Origin: Thermosipho sp. (in: thermotogales)
Lineage (GTDB): Bacteria; Thermotogota; Thermotogae; Thermotogales; Fervidobacteriaceae
Direction: 5' to 3'
Assembly (NCBI GenBank): GCA_017656335.1
Contig: JACDOA010000004.1
Location: 1-64,000 of the forward strand
Length of the DNA stretch: 64,000 nt
The notes below the pieces were generated by a model. The model did not search any database and had not been told where the DNA came from. It saw only the letters and a list, made by a program, of their open reading frames with translations. Made by a program: the position numbers and the translations under genes. Positions 46,305 through 61,244 of this stretch are shown here, piece by piece (within the stretch, counting starts at the first letter, position 1; every line of letters starts with the position of its first letter).

Positions 46305-48718
46305 TATTCTCCATCCTTTATTATTGCGAAATCTGCTATTTCGTCTCCTTCAGCAAGGTTAACCAATTTTACCCCTTTTGTAACTCTTCCCAAAACATTG
46401 ATTCCAGAAACATTTATTTTCAATGTCATTCCATTTTTAGTAAAAATCATCATATCTTCATCACCATTTACATATGAAACACCGACTACCATTCCGGCTT
46501 TTTTAATATCTGAGATATTTTTAATCCCGGTACCAGCTCTTTTTTGAATTCTATATTGAGAAATTTCTGTTCTTTTTCCATATCCCAGGTTTGTAACAGT
46601 AAGAATATATCCATCTTCGCCAGTAAGTAAGGCTGAACTAACGACAATATCATCTTTATGTAATTTAAGCCCTGTCACTCCTCTAGCGGTTCTTCCCATC
46701 GTTCTTACATCTGAAATAGGAAATCTAATACTCATACCATTTTTAGTTGCAATAAATACTGTTTGATTGTCATTTTGAATTTTTAAAACAGAAACTAACA
46801 AATCATTTTCTTCAAAAGTTATTGCTCTCATTCCTCTGGAGTTAATATTTTTAAATTCTGAAAGCCTTGTTCTTTTTACTTTTCCGCATTTTGTAACAAA
46901 AAATAGTTCACCATCAAAATTATCGACTGAAAGAAGAGTTAATATCTTTTCATTTTCGTCAATGTTTATGTATCTTGCAATTTGTTTACCTTTGCTTGTT
47001 CTAGAATTTTTTTCAATTTCATAATTATTTAAAACGTAAACTTTCCCAAATGAAGTAAAGAATAAGGTTTTTCCATGTAAGTGTGTATAAATAACTTCCA
47101 TAATAGCGTCATCATTCATCAAAGAACCGCCAGTAACTCCCTTTCCACCTCTTTTTTGAGTTCTAAATTCTTTTAAATCCATCATTTTAAGATAACCTTT
47201 TTTTGTTAGAGTGATTACAACATCTTTATCTGGTATCAATTCTAATTGGTCAAAATCCGTTGTTGCTTCTTCTTTTGAAAGAATTATTGTTTTTCTTTCA
47301 TCACCGTATTTAGATTTAATATCGAGTAATTCTTCTATGATTTTTTCATAAACCTTGTTATCATTTTCTATAAGTTCTTTTTCTATTTTCATCTTCTGGA
47401 TCATGTCTTCGTATTCCTTGATTAAATTGGATAATTCCAATTTAGTTAATTTTCCAAGTCTTAAATCAACTATTGCTTTGGCTTGTTCATTAGTAAAACC
47501 AAACATTTCAATTAATTCTTGGATAGCTCTGTTTTGATCTTCACTGCTTCTAATTACCGATATTACAGTGTCAATTGATCTTGAAGCTTTAATTAGCCCT
47601 TCTAAAATATGCGCTCTTTTTGAATACTGCTTATAGTAAAATTGTGCTCTTCTTCTTACGACTTCAAATCTATGTTGAACAAAAGCCCACATTAAATCTT
47701 TTAAATTCATTAAAACAGGTCTTTTATCTTTATCAATGACTAATAATTGAGAATGAAAAGAGGTTTGAAGTTGAGTGTGTTTATATAAGTTGTTTATAAT
47801 TATTTCTTCATTTACATCTAAAGGTATTTCAATAACAATTCTCAACCCCTCTTTATCAGATTCATCGCGTATATCTTTTATTGGAAGATTTGATCTTTCA
47901 GCATATTCAACAATTTTTTTAATTAAATCTGCTTTGCTTATAGAAAAAGGTATTTCAGTAATTACAATGTTTTTCTTTTTCTTTTTTTCTTCTACATCAA
48001 CTTTTCCTCGGATAATAAAACTTCCCTTACCAGTGGTATACATTTCCCTAATACCAGCTTTACCAATGATTTCACCACCAGTAGGAAAATCAGGTCCTGG
48101 AATATATTCCATAAGTTCTTCAATTGAAATTTCGGGATTTTTAATTAGGGCAACAAATCCATCAATCAGTTCATTTAAATTATGTGGTGGTATGTTGGTT
48201 GTCATTCCAACAGCAATTCCAGAAGAACCATTAGCAAGTAAATTAGGAAATTTTGCTGGTAAAACTTCTGGTTCTTTTAAACTGCCATCAAAGTTGTCCA
48301 TCATATTTACTGTATCTTTATCTATATCTTCAAGTAATTCTTCGGCAATTCTTTGCAATCTTGCTTCTGTATACCTCATTGCTGCAGGTGGATCTCTATC
48401 AATCGAACCAAAATTTCCTTGCCCCTCTACAAGTTTATATCTCATTGACCAATCTTGTGCCATCCTTACTAAGGTATCATAAATTGCTGCATCTCCATGA
48501 GGATGGTACTTACCCATTACCTCACCAACAATACGTGCGGATTTCTTAAAAGGTTTTGTGTGGGTAACGCCCAATTCATACATGCTATATAAAATTCTTC
48601 TTTGCACGGGTTTGAGGCCATCCCTTACGTCGGGGATAGCTCTACCTATAATAACACTCATTGAATAACTTAAATAAGATTCTTTTAATTCCTCTTCAAT
48701 AGGTCTATAAATCTCCAT
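46304..48718 (-). CDS. gyrA: DNA gyrase subunit A
   Basis: 804 residues. Winged-helix/tower domains with the DNA-linking Tyr116 ([11 protein letters not shown]) and the quinolone region [11 protein letters not shown]. There is a six-bladed C-terminal beta-pinwheel with the GyrA box QKRGGKG, which marks gyrase rather than topoisomerase IV. The residue equivalent to E. coli Ser83 is Ala77, while Asp87 is kept as Asp81. gyrB is not adjacent. GGAGGG precedes the ATG. Confidence 0.95.
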   Translation of the reverse strand: MEIYRPIEEELKESYLSYSMSVIIGRAIPDVRDGLKPVQRRILYSMYELGVTHTKPFKKSARIVGEVMGKYHPHGDAAIYDTLVRMAQDWSMRYKLVEGQGNFGSIDRDPPAAMRYTEARLQRIAEELLEDIDKDTVNMMDNFDGSLKEPEVLPAKFPNLLANGSSGIAVGMTTNIPPHNLNELIDGFVALIKNPEISIEELMEYIPGPDFPTGGEIIGKAGIREMYTTGKGSFIIRGKVDVEEKKKKKNIVITEIPFSISKADLIKKIVEYAERSNLPIKDIRDESDKEGLRIVIEIPLDVNEEIIINNLYKHTQLQTSFHSQLLVIDKDKRPVLMNLKDLMWAFVQHRFEVVRRRAQFYYKQYSKRAHILEGLIKASRSIDTVISVIRSSEDQNRAIQELIEMFGFTNEQAKAIVDLRLGKLTKLELSNLIKEYEDMIQKMKIEKELIENDNKVYEKIIEELLDIKSKYGDERKTIILSKEEATTDFDQLELIPDKDVVITLTKKGYLKMMDLKEFRTQKRGGKGVTGGSLMNDDAIMEVIYTHLHGKTLFFTSFGKVYVLNNYEIEKNSRTSKGKQIARYINIDENEKILTLLSVDNFDGELFFVTKCGKVKRTRLSEFKNINSRGMRAITFEENDLLVSVLKIQNDNQTVFIATKNGMSIRFPISDVRTMGRTARGVTGLKLHKDDIVVSSALLTGEDGYILTVTNLGYGKRTEISQYRIQKRAGTGIKNISDIKKAGMVVGVSYVNGDEDMMIFTKNGMTLKINVSGINVLGRVTKGVKLVNLAEGDEIADFAIIKDGE

Positions 48719-48733
48719 TTAATTCCCTCCAAA

Positions 48734-50671
48734 TTATGAAATCTTAGCACCGGGTTCTATATCATTATCAACGGTTAATAAAGTGAGTTTGTCATTAATT
48801 TTTGCTGCTAGCAACATACCTTGAGATTCTACGCCCATTAATTTAGCAGGTTTGAGGTTCGCTACAATAACAATTTTTTTGCCAATTAATTCATTTGGAT
48901 TGTAATATTTAGCAATCCCTGCAACAATTTGTCTTTTTCCAAGTTCTCCTAAATCTATTAACAATTTTATAAGTTTTTCAGATTTTTTAATTTTTTCAGC
49001 TTCAAGTATTTCTGCAACTCTTAAGTCAATTTTCTTAAATTCATCAAACGAAATTAGAACAACACCTTCTTCGGTATTTTGTTTTTGTAAATCTTGTTTT
49101 TCCTTTTTAACAGCAATTTTTTCAAATTTACTTAAATCAATTTTATTAAATAAGGGTTTCCCATGTGTTACTTTTTGACCAGACTTCAGAACATTCCATT
49201 TTTTTTCAAATACTTCTGAAGGTTTCACATTTTGTGAAAGTCTTTTATATACCTCGTTTGATGAATCCGGCATAAATGGCATAAGTAAGGTGGCAACTCT
49301 CAGTATAGCTTCAAGGGTATTATATAATACTGTAGCTAATCTTTTTTTATTCCCTTCTTTTGCAAGAATCCATGGCTTATTTTCATCAAAGTATTTGTTT
49401 ATGTTGCCTATATAGCTCCATATCTCTTCCAAAGCATAAGTTAATTTAAATGAATCCATATATGCATAATATTTGTTTAAAAGATTTTCAAAGTGTTCGA
49501 TTAAGATTTTGTCTGTTTCTAAAATTTCTTCTGGTTTTGGGATGATTGAATCAAAATTTTTAACAACCATTGCAACAGTTCTATGTAAAAGATTCCCATA
49601 ATCGTTTGCAAGATCAGAATTTAATCTTTGAACAAGATTTTCTTCAGAGAAATCTCCATCTTTTCCAAAAACAATGTCTCGTGTTAAGTAATATCTAATA
49701 ACATCATTGCCATATTTTTTAACAAATTCTCTAGGATCGATAGCGTTTCCAAGAGATTTGCTAATTTTTTGACCATTCACTGTTAGCCAGCCATGAGCAA
49801 AAATTTTCTTTGGAAGTGGTAATCCAACAGACATTAACATTGCTGGCCATATTATACTGTGAAATCTGTTTATTTCTTTTCCAATTAAGTGAACGTCTGC
49901 AGGCCACCATTTATTGAAAGTTTCTTCATCTCTTTCATAGCCAATAGCAGAAATATAATTTATCAAAGCATCAACCCAAACATAAATAACATGTTTTGGA
50001 TCGTTTGGCATTAGAATTCCCCAATTAAATGTTGTTCTTGTTATTGAAAGATCTTTTAAACCACTTTCCAATATTTTTAACATTTCATTTTTTCTGAACT
50101 CGGGTTCTACAAAATCTGGATTATTTTTAAAATGGTTCAATAATGGTTCAGTGTATTTAGAAAGTCTAAAAAAGTAGTTTTCTTCTTCAACAAAATTTAA
50201 AGGTCTTCCACAAGAAGGACATACTTGTTTTTCATTTTCATCAATTTCTATTTCTTCTTCGTTCCAATAAGTTTCACAGGGTACACAGTACCAACCTTTG
50301 TAAATTCCTTTATAGATATCTCCATTTTCAAGCATTTTTGAAACAAAGAGTTGGACTGTTTTCATATGGTTAGGATCAGTAGTTCTGATGAAATAATCGT
50401 TTGTTATATTTAAATCTTCCCATAATTTTTTAAATTTTTCAGAAAGTTCGTCGCATAATAATTGAGGATCTTTTCCTTTTTCTTTTGCTGCTTGTAAAAT
50501 TTTCTGCCCATGTTCATCTGTTCCTGTTAAATAAAATACATCATATCCTGTTAATCTTTTATATCTAGCAATAATATCTCCTATAATTGTTGTATATGCA
50601 CTTCCAATATGGGGTTCTGAATTAACATAATAAATAGGAGTTGTGATATAAAATTTTTTCACATTTTCCAC
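48734..50671 (-). CDS. metG: Methionyl-tRNA synthetase with C-terminal tRNA-binding domain
   Basis: 645 residues. HIGH-type motif in YYVNSEPHIGSAYTT, zinc knuckle CVPCETYW with CPSCGRP, and KMSKS-type KISKSLGN. The Trbp111-like domain (about 540-645) contains FKKIDLRVAEILEAEK and LMGVESQGMLLAA. It is the first gene of the 13-gene minus-strand string, with GGAGGTGG before the ATG. Confidence 0.96.
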   Translation of the reverse strand: MENVKKFYITTPIYYVNSEPHIGSAYTTIIGDIIARYKRLTGYDVFYLTGTDEHGQKILQAAKEKGKDPQLLCDELSEKFKKLWEDLNITNDYFIRTTDPNHMKTVQLFVSKMLENGDIYKGIYKGWYCVPCETYWNEEEIEIDENEKQVCPSCGRPLNFVEEENYFFRLSKYTEPLLNHFKNNPDFVEPEFRKNEMLKILESGLKDLSITRTTFNWGILMPNDPKHVIYVWVDALINYISAIGYERDEETFNKWWPADVHLIGKEINRFHSIIWPAMLMSVGLPLPKKIFAHGWLTVNGQKISKSLGNAIDPREFVKKYGNDVIRYYLTRDIVFGKDGDFSEENLVQRLNSDLANDYGNLLHRTVAMVVKNFDSIIPKPEEILETDKILIEHFENLLNKYYAYMDSFKLTYALEEIWSYIGNINKYFDENKPWILAKEGNKKRLATVLYNTLEAILRVATLLMPFMPDSSNEVYKRLSQNVKPSEVFEKKWNVLKSGQKVTHGKPLFNKIDLSKFEKIAVKKEKQDLQKQNTEEGVVLISFDEFKKIDLRVAEILEAEKIKKSEKLIKLLIDLGELGKRQIVAGIAKYYNPNELIGKKIVIVANLKPAKLMGVESQGMLLAAKINDKLTLLTVDNDIEPGAKIS

Positions 50672-50700
50672 CTCCGAATATATTTTTATTCCTTATAAAA

Positions 50701-50709
50701 ATTATATCA
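50701..50709 (-). promoter_or_regulatory. Extended -10 promoter of the metG-gyrA-lexA gene string
   Basis: On the minus strand TG-A-TATAAT lies 30 bases before the metG start codon. The -35 is weak. Confidence 0.55.
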
Positions 50710-50886
50710 TATAATTGGTATTTTTAATTTGAATGAAACATTTGTATAGTATAAATTTTTTGTTAATTTTGAAAGGAGATAGTTCAATTTGATTAAAAAA
50801 TGAAAGATTATTGAAAAAAATTAAACTTATTTAATGATATTTTTATTTAATGGCTAATTACAGTATTAAAATAAGATAAAGAAAAT

Positions 50887-50895
50887 TGATATAAT
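50887..50895 (+). promoter_or_regulatory. Extended -10 promoter of the galactoside operon
   Basis: TG-A-TATAAT lies about 61 bases before the binding-protein gene, with the expected start near 50902. Confidence 0.6.
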
Positions 50896-50905
50896 TAAAT
50901 CAATT

Positions 50906-50921
50906 CCGGTATCAATACCGG
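50906..50921 (+). promoter_or_regulatory. Operator-like palindrome of the galactoside operon
   Basis: CCGGTAT-CA-ATACCGG is a perfect seven-base inverted repeat just after the expected transcription start. A LacI-family regulator is encoded in the same operon (54005), making this its likely operator. A hairpin in the leader RNA is the alternative. Confidence 0.6.
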
Positions 50922-50955
50922 GAACGTTTTAAAAAACTTTTTAAGGAGGGAAAGT

Positions 50956-52218
50956 ATGAAAAAAGTTATTTTAATGTTACTTATTATCAGTATGTTGATT
51001 GGTTTATTTGGAGTAGTAAACGCAGCAAAAAAGGTTACTATATGGTGTTGGGATCCTAACTTTAATGTGGCAATTATGGAGGAAGCAGCAAGTAGATATC
51101 AAAAATTACATCCCGATGTTGAATTTGAAGTTGTAAGCATGGCTAAAGCAGATGTTGAGCAAAAACTTAACACAATATTAGCTTCAGGTGTTAAGAGAGG
51201 GCTTCCAGAAATAGTATTAATAGAAGATTACAACGCACAAAAATATTTACAATCTTATCCTGGTTCATTTGCCGATTTAACTAGGGAATTTAATTACAAG
51301 GAATTTGCTCCTTACAAAGTTAAGCTTATGACATTAAACGGAAAAGTTTATGGAGTTCCATTTGATTCAGGTGTTGCAGGTTGGTTTTATAGAAGAGATT
51401 ACTTTGAACAAGCAGGTATAAATCCAGAAGATCTTAAAAATATTACCTGGGATGAATTTATTGAAATAGGAAAGATTGTCAAAGAAAAGACAGGAAAGTA
51501 CATGATTTCAGGAGATCCATACGATGGTGGATTGATGAGAATTCTTTTACATTCGGCCGGAACTTGGTATTTTGATGAAAAAGGAAATCCAAATATTGCA
51601 AATAATGAAGTTTTAAAAGATGCTTTGAAGATTTATAAAGAACTATTTGCTTCAGGAATAATGAAAGAAACTTCTGGTTGGAATGAATGGGTTGCCTCTT
51701 TTAATAATGGCGAAGTTGCATCAGTTGTTACTGGAGTTTGGATTATAGGTTCTATTAAAGCTGAAAAATCTCAAACTGGAAAATGGGGAGTTTTACCAGT
51801 TCCAAGGTTAGATTTGCCTGGTGCAGTTAATGCTTCTAATTTAGGAGGTTCTAGTTGGTATGTGTTAAATAATTCGGAAAATAAAGATATTGCTATTGAT
51901 TTCTTAAGGGAAATTTATGCCAAGGATATTGATTTCTATCAAAAAATCTTAATTGAAAGAGGAGCATTTGGAACTTGGTTACCAGCACAAAATGGCTATG
52001 CATACAGGGCTGAAGATCCATTCTTTGGTAATCAAAGAATTTTCTTAGACTTCTCTGAGTGGTTGAAAAAAATTCCATCAGTAGATTTTGGATTGTTTAC
52101 TTATGAAGCTGACGGTGCAATTATGGGTGTAATGCCTGATGTTTACAATGGAAATTTAACAATTGATGAAGCTTTAAAGCTTGCAGAAGAACAATTTAAA
52201 AATACTCTAGGCTTTTAA
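50956..52218 (+). CDS. Sugar ABC transporter substrate-binding protein (CUT1 type)
   Basis: 420 residues. Signal peptide of about 24 residues (MKKVILMLLIISMLIGLFGV, cleaved near NAA). The family-1 extracellular solute-binding fold includes WCWDPNFNVAIMEEAASRYQ, LTREFNYKEFAPYKV and a Trp-rich sugar site (ETSGWNEWVASFNNGE). In context the ligand is probably a beta-galactoside such as lactose or a galacto-oligosaccharide. It heads the operon; AAGGAGGG precedes the ATG. A hairpin follows before the permease genes. Confidence 0.93.
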   Translation: MKKVILMLLIISMLIGLFGVVNAAKKVTIWCWDPNFNVAIMEEAASRYQKLHPDVEFEVVSMAKADVEQKLNTILASGVKRGLPEIVLIEDYNAQKYLQSYPGSFADLTREFNYKEFAPYKVKLMTLNGKVYGVPFDSGVAGWFYRRDYFEQAGINPEDLKNITWDEFIEIGKIVKEKTGKYMISGDPYDGGLMRILLHSAGTWYFDEKGNPNIANNEVLKDALKIYKELFASGIMKETSGWNEWVASFNNGEVASVVTGVWIIGSIKAEKSQTGKWGVLPVPRLDLPGAVNASNLGGSSWYVLNNSENKDIAIDFLREIYAKDIDFYQKILIERGAFGTWLPAQNGYAYRAEDPFFGNQRIFLDFSEWLKKIPSVDFGLFTYEADGAIMGVMPDVYNGNLTIDEALKLAEEQFKNTLGF

Positions 52219-52227
52219 TTGAATACA

Positions 52228-52261
52228 AAAATAGAGGGTTATAAAAAGGCCCTCTATTTTT
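52228..52261 (+). terminator. Leaky terminator between binding-protein and permease genes
   Basis: AAAATAGAGGG (52228-52238) pairs perfectly with CCCTCTATTTT (52250-52260), but the T tail is only TTTTT within the stem. It probably gives more binding protein than permease. Confidence 0.6.
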
Positions 52262-52287
52262 ATGCTTTGAGGAGGTTGAGCTAAAAG

Positions 52288-53177
52288 ATGAAGATTGGAA
52301 AAAGTTATAACTTGTGGGGATGGGTATTCATAAGTTTAGCTTTAATTGCCTTAACTTTATTTATACTCTATCCTATAATATATTCCTTATATTTATCAAC
52401 ATTTTCTACGAGAGGTTTTTTAAAAACCTTTGTTGGTTTTGGGAACTATAAAAGATTGTTCCAAGATAGAAATTTTCTTCTTTCATTAAAAAATATCTCT
52501 ATTATTTTTGTTGTGCAAATTCCAATAATGCTATTTCTAGCTCTAATATATGCTTTTTTACTTAATGATCCGAAATTAAAATTTAAAGGTTTTTTTAGAA
52601 CTGCATTGTTTTTGCCAGCAGTAACTTCCTTAGTTGCTTACACGATATTATTTAAAATGATGTTTTCAACAGATGGTTTGGTAAATAATATATTATTAGC
52701 TATTGGCATAATAAAACAACCTATTAGATGGCTTTTAGATCCATTTTGGGCAAAGGTAACTTTAATTATTGCGATGACATGGAGATGGACTGGATACAAT
52801 ATGATGTTTTATTTAGCAGGTCTTCAAAATATTCCTAATGAAATTTATGAAGCTGCTGAAATAGATGGAGCTAATAGAAGAGTTCAATTTTTTAAAATAA
52901 CAATACCACTATTAAAACCCATAATTTTATTTACTACCATAATGTCTACAATTGGTACACTTCAATTGTTTGATGAACCCATGAATTTGGCTGCTGGTGT
53001 TGTGACTGGTTCAAGTGTAGGGCCTGGGAATTCTTTGTTAACTCCTTCTGTATATATTTATAACGTCTGTTTCAAATATGTTCCTAATTTTGGTTATGCT
53101 TCTGCAATTTCATATGTTATAGTTTTAATAGCAGCTATTTTATCCCTTATACAGTTTAAAGTGGTAGGTGAAAGAAG

Positions 53178-53181
<4 letters not shown>
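52288..53181 (+). CDS. Sugar ABC transporter permease (MalF type)
   Basis: 297 residues with six membrane segments. The cytoplasmic EAA loop that docks the ATPase is EAAEIDGANRRVQFFKITIP. Overlaps the next permease gene by four bases. It forms a heterodimer with the product at 53178. No ATPase gene is present in this operon. Confidence 0.95.
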
Positions 53182-58035
<4,854 letters not shown>

Positions 58036-58049
58036 CAAGGAGTGATGAT

Positions 58050-59006
58050 ATGAAGTTGTTTGGTAGAGAATTTGTTGAAGGGGCATTTATTGAAAAAAAA
58101 GACGGCTATGAAATCTTATGGAAGGTTATGAAGATTGACTTCGGTTGGAAAATTTATTGGAAAATAAAAGGATTCTTTTCTGGTTTGGAAATTCTAAAAA
58201 TTAATACAGGAACTTTTGAAATTTTTCCTTTTTTTGTTCTGTCTAAAGACATGTTAATTGGATTACTGAGCCCAACTTCAGAAAAAGTAGAGATTGTTAA
58301 AGAAAATAATGAAATTTCTTTTATTTTACGTTCAGAAGATGATTCAAATAACTGTTTAGAAAGTTCGTTGATAATCATTAACATTGAAAATAAAAAATTA
58401 TTACTTGAAAGATATAAAGAATGGATTATAAAAGAAAATAAAATAGACTCTGTTAAAGAAATCAGAATTTCAGCAGAAGATTACGAATTGTTTCTAAATA
58501 AAGATGAAATAAATACCAAACTTGAAAATAAAGTTATAATTATAAATGATTACATAGAAGAAATTGAAAAAAAATCAATAAATAAATTGAAAGAAAGAAA
58601 AAATAAAATTTTTGCCAAAACAAAAAATTATTTGGAAAGTTTGGAAGTTTTAGATGGATATATAATCGAAGGGACAATAGAAGAAAATTACATATTCCAT
58701 AATTTGAAATACTTACTATTACTTAATTGTGAAGATACTTTCGAATATTATTGGAAACACCTATTTAAAAATGTTGTATTTGAGAATGATCCTAATTTTG
58801 TCGAAAGAATTATAAATGTAAATGCTTTTGAAAAATTTTGGAAATTTGAATATATTAACAATAGCAAAGAAAGAATATTGCTGGAAATCAGTTGGAATGA
58901 AAAACAAATAAAAATGGAAAAAATTCCTTTTATAAACATTGAAAAGAATAGTGTTTTAAAAGATGATGGAAGAATTTTTAATTTTTATGGAGGCGAGACA
59001 AAATGA
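58050..59006 (+). CDS. Shrunken GH36 alpha-galactosidase homologue without catalytic barrel
   Basis: 318 residues. The first 50 residues (MKLFGREFVEGAFIEKKDGY, then DFGWKIYWKIKG and LEILKI) resemble, by recall, the N-terminus of Thermotoga GalA (EIFGKTFREGRF, LGWKISGRVKG, LEVL). LLLERYKEWI matches its LLLEKYAEL. The last residues VLKDDGRIFNFYGGE match the GalA end (VKREDGRNFYFYEEGE). GalA has about 550 residues; here the (beta/alpha)8 barrel with the nucleophile motif KIDFLF and GWCSWYHYF is missing and replaced by a Lys/Glu/Ile-rich stretch (about 150-230). The frame is open, with normal ribosome site and coupling to galT (four-base overlap). It is probably a catalytically dead remnant, possibly still a structural or binding protein. 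Confidence 0.65.
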   Translation: MKLFGREFVEGAFIEKKDGYEILWKVMKIDFGWKIYWKIKGFFSGLEILKINTGTFEIFPFFVLSKDMLIGLLSPTSEKVEIVKENNEISFILRSEDDSNNCLESSLIIINIENKKLLLERYKEWIIKENKIDSVKEIRISAEDYELFLNKDEINTKLENKVIIINDYIEEIEKKSINKLKERKNKIFAKTKNYLESLEVLDGYIIEGTIEENYIFHNLKYLLLLNCEDTFEYYWKHLFKNVVFENDPNFVERIINVNAFEKFWKFEYINNSKERILLEISWNEKQIKMEKIPFINIEKNSVLKDDGRIFNFYGGETK

Positions 59007-59962
59007 TGGAGTTAAGATACAATCCATTAACTGACGAATGGGTCATTGTATCAGCTGCGACTCAGAAAAGGCCTGTTCAACCAGCCAAAACTCAATGTCC
59101 AATTTGTCCTGGAGGAATAGAATTTCCTGACACTACATATGATTTAGTTGCTTTTGAAAATAGATTTCCTTCGTTGATGAAGAATCCTCCAAAGATAGAA
59201 GGGAAAAATAATAGAATATTTAGAAAAAGAGAGTCTTTTGGTGTGTGTGAAGTAGTTGTTTATACTTCACAACATGATTCTTCGTTCCCTCAAATGCCTT
59301 TGAAACAAATAGAAAAACTGGTTGATATGTGGGTGGACAGAACATATGAGCTTTCAAAATATGATTTTGTAAAAAATGTTTTTATTTTTGAAAATAGAGG
59401 AAAAGAAGTAGGAGCATCTCTTCCACATCCACATGGGCAGATTTATGCTTTTCCCTTTATTCCTAAAAGAATTGAAGCGAAGATAAATTCGATGGAAAAG
59501 TGGTACGCTGAAAATGGAAAATGTGTCGTTTGCGATGTAATTGAAAATGAAACTAAAGAGAGAATTGTAAGAGAAACAGATTACTTCATAGCTTTTGTAC
59601 CATTTTACGCGCGATTCCCATTTGAAGTACATGTCTATCCAAAAAGACACTTATCTACTATGTTGGAATTTAGTTATGAAGAAAGAAAGGATTTCGCGAA
59701 AATTTTAAAGATAATAACGATGAAATATGATAAGTTATTTGATCAAGAGTTTCCATATATGATGATGTTTTTTCAAGCTCCTTTTAATACAAAAAATTAT
59801 TCTGAAATTTTTCATTTTCATGTCGAATTTAATCCACCTAAGAGAGATAAAGATAAAATCAAATGGATGGCAAGCGTTGAAACGGGGACATGGGCTTTTA
59901 TAAATCCTGTAATTCCAGAAGAAGCAGCAAGAATGCTCAGAGAAGTGGAGGTAGAAATATGA
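59003..59962 (+). CDS. galT: Galactose-1-phosphate uridylyltransferase
   Basis: 319 residues. Zinc-site cysteines 32 and 35 (QCPICPGG), the nucleophile histidine motif in SLPHPHGQIYAFPF (HPHGQ), and a C-terminal HFHVEFNPPKR. It swaps UMP between UDP-glucose and galactose-1-phosphate in the Leloir pathway. Overlaps both neighbours by four bases. No galE is in the window. Confidence 0.95.
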   Translation: MMELRYNPLTDEWVIVSAATQKRPVQPAKTQCPICPGGIEFPDTTYDLVAFENRFPSLMKNPPKIEGKNNRIFRKRESFGVCEVVVYTSQHDSSFPQMPLKQIEKLVDMWVDRTYELSKYDFVKNVFIFENRGKEVGASLPHPHGQIYAFPFIPKRIEAKINSMEKWYAENGKCVVCDVIENETKERIVRETDYFIAFVPFYARFPFEVHVYPKRHLSTMLEFSYEERKDFAKILKIITMKYDKLFDQEFPYMMMFFQAPFNTKNYSEIFHFHVEFNPPKRDKDKIKWMASVETGTWAFINPVIPEEAARMLREVEVEI

Positions 59963-61014
59963 AAGTAAAGACACCTGGAAGAATAAATATTATAGGAGAA
60001 CATACTGATTATAATGATGGATATGTTTTGCCTTTTGCTGTAAGTAAATTTGTAGAATTGAAATTGGAATATTCAGATAAATTTTTAATTTACTCAAAAA
60101 ACTTAAATGAAATAATTGAGATAAATGAAATTAAGAAAACAAATTCGTGGGCGGATTATATAATAGGTGTTATTTATGTGATGACAAAGAAAGGATACGA
60201 CATTCCACCTTTAAGGATAGATTTAGATTCGACTATTCCTATTGGAGCAGGTCTTTCGAGTTCAGCGGCTTTAGAAGTTGCTGCTTCATATGGTATATCT
60301 GAATTCTTGAATTTGAATATTCCTAAGATAGAAATAGTGAAAATTTCAAGAGAGGCAGAAGTAGATTTTGTCGGGGTCAGATGCGGAATAATGGATCAAT
60401 TTGCATCAACATTTGGTAAAAAGGATCATGCTATATTTTTAGATACTTTGACGTTGAAATATGAATATATTCCTTTGAAATTGAGGGAATATGAAATTTT
60501 CGTTATAGATTCTAATGTTAAACATGAATTATCATCGTCTGAATATAATAAACGAAGAGAAGAATGTGAAGCAGTATTAAAAACTCTACATAAAAAAAGT
60601 TTTAGGCAGGTTAGTTTTGACGATTTAAGAAAATTGGATGGTATTCTTTTAAAGAGAGCAAAGCACGTACTAGAAGAAAACGAACGTGTTTTGAAAGTAA
60701 AAAAATCATTGGAAATTAATGATTTTAAAATGGTGGGAAAATTACTTTATGAATCTCATCAAAGTTTACGAGATTTATATGAAGTTTCGTGTGAAGAAAC
60801 GGACTATATAGTAGATTATTTACGCGAAAATGAAGGTGTGTTAGGTGCTAGAATGGTTGGTGGTGGATTTGGAGGAGGTGTAATTGTTCTTGGAAATAGA
60901 GGAAGTTTAGAAAAAATAAAAGAAGATCTTAAAGAAAAATATTATGAAAAGTTTTCAAAAATTCCTGAATTTTACTCTTTAGAAACTTCTGACGGAGTGT
61001 CTATAATACTGTAA
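59959..61014 (+). CDS. galK: Galactokinase
   Basis: 351 residues from ATG 59959 (ATGA overlap with galT; GTGGAGGTAG is the ribosome site). The frame extends 23 codons further upstream inside galT but without a ribosome site. Motifs: GRINIIGEHTDYNDGYVLPF (galactokinase signature), IPIGAGLSSSAALEVA (GHMP ATP loop) and GARMVGGGFGGGVIVL. It phosphorylates galactose released by LacZ. Confidence 0.95.
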   Translation: MKVKTPGRINIIGEHTDYNDGYVLPFAVSKFVELKLEYSDKFLIYSKNLNEIIEINEIKKTNSWADYIIGVIYVMTKKGYDIPPLRIDLDSTIPIGAGLSSSAALEVAASYGISEFLNLNIPKIEIVKISREAEVDFVGVRCGIMDQFASTFGKKDHAIFLDTLTLKYEYIPLKLREYEIFVIDSNVKHELSSSEYNKRREECEAVLKTLHKKSFRQVSFDDLRKLDGILLKRAKHVLEENERVLKVKKSLEINDFKMVGKLLYESHQSLRDLYEVSCEETDYIVDYLRENEGVLGARMVGGGFGGGVIVLGNRGSLEKIKEDLKEKYYEKFSKIPEFYSLETSDGVSIIL

Positions 61015-61036
61015 TTTTTATTTAGAATGAAAAACA

Positions 61037-61084
61037 AAAAAGAGACACAGCATAAATTTTTTATCATTGCTGTGTCTCTTTTTT
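61037..61084 (+). terminator. Terminator of the galactoside operon
   Basis: AAAAAGAGACACAGCA (61037-61052) pairs with TGCTGTGTCTCTTTTT (61068-61083), a 16-base stem, followed by more T. Confidence 0.88.
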
Positions 61085-61183
61085 TATATAGAGATTTGGA
61101 AGTGAAAATTTTTTATCTTTTAATCTTAAGAATTATCACGTGATTTTAAAAAAATATTACATAGAGTATTTTAATGTTAACAC

Positions 61184-61213
61184 TTGATTTTGAAGGTTAA
61201 AATATGGTAAAAT
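61184..61213 (+). promoter_or_regulatory. Promoter of the oligopeptide-type ABC operon
   Basis: TTGATT (61184-61189), an 18-base spacer and TG-G-TAAAAT (61205-61213). The bases just downstream contain the palindrome GGTAACC (61216-61222), a possible regulatory site. Confidence 0.6.
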
Positions 61214-61244
61214 ACGGTAACCATTTTGAAAGGGAGGGGATTAT

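Noticed and set aside
47775..48482. 235-codon frame opposite gyrA
   Set aside because: It is a Ser/Ile-rich shadow of gyrA codons and no family features are seen.
59890..59958. N-terminal extension of galK inside galT
   Set aside because: The galactokinase family start is at ATG 59959, which has its own ribosome site and ATGA overlap.
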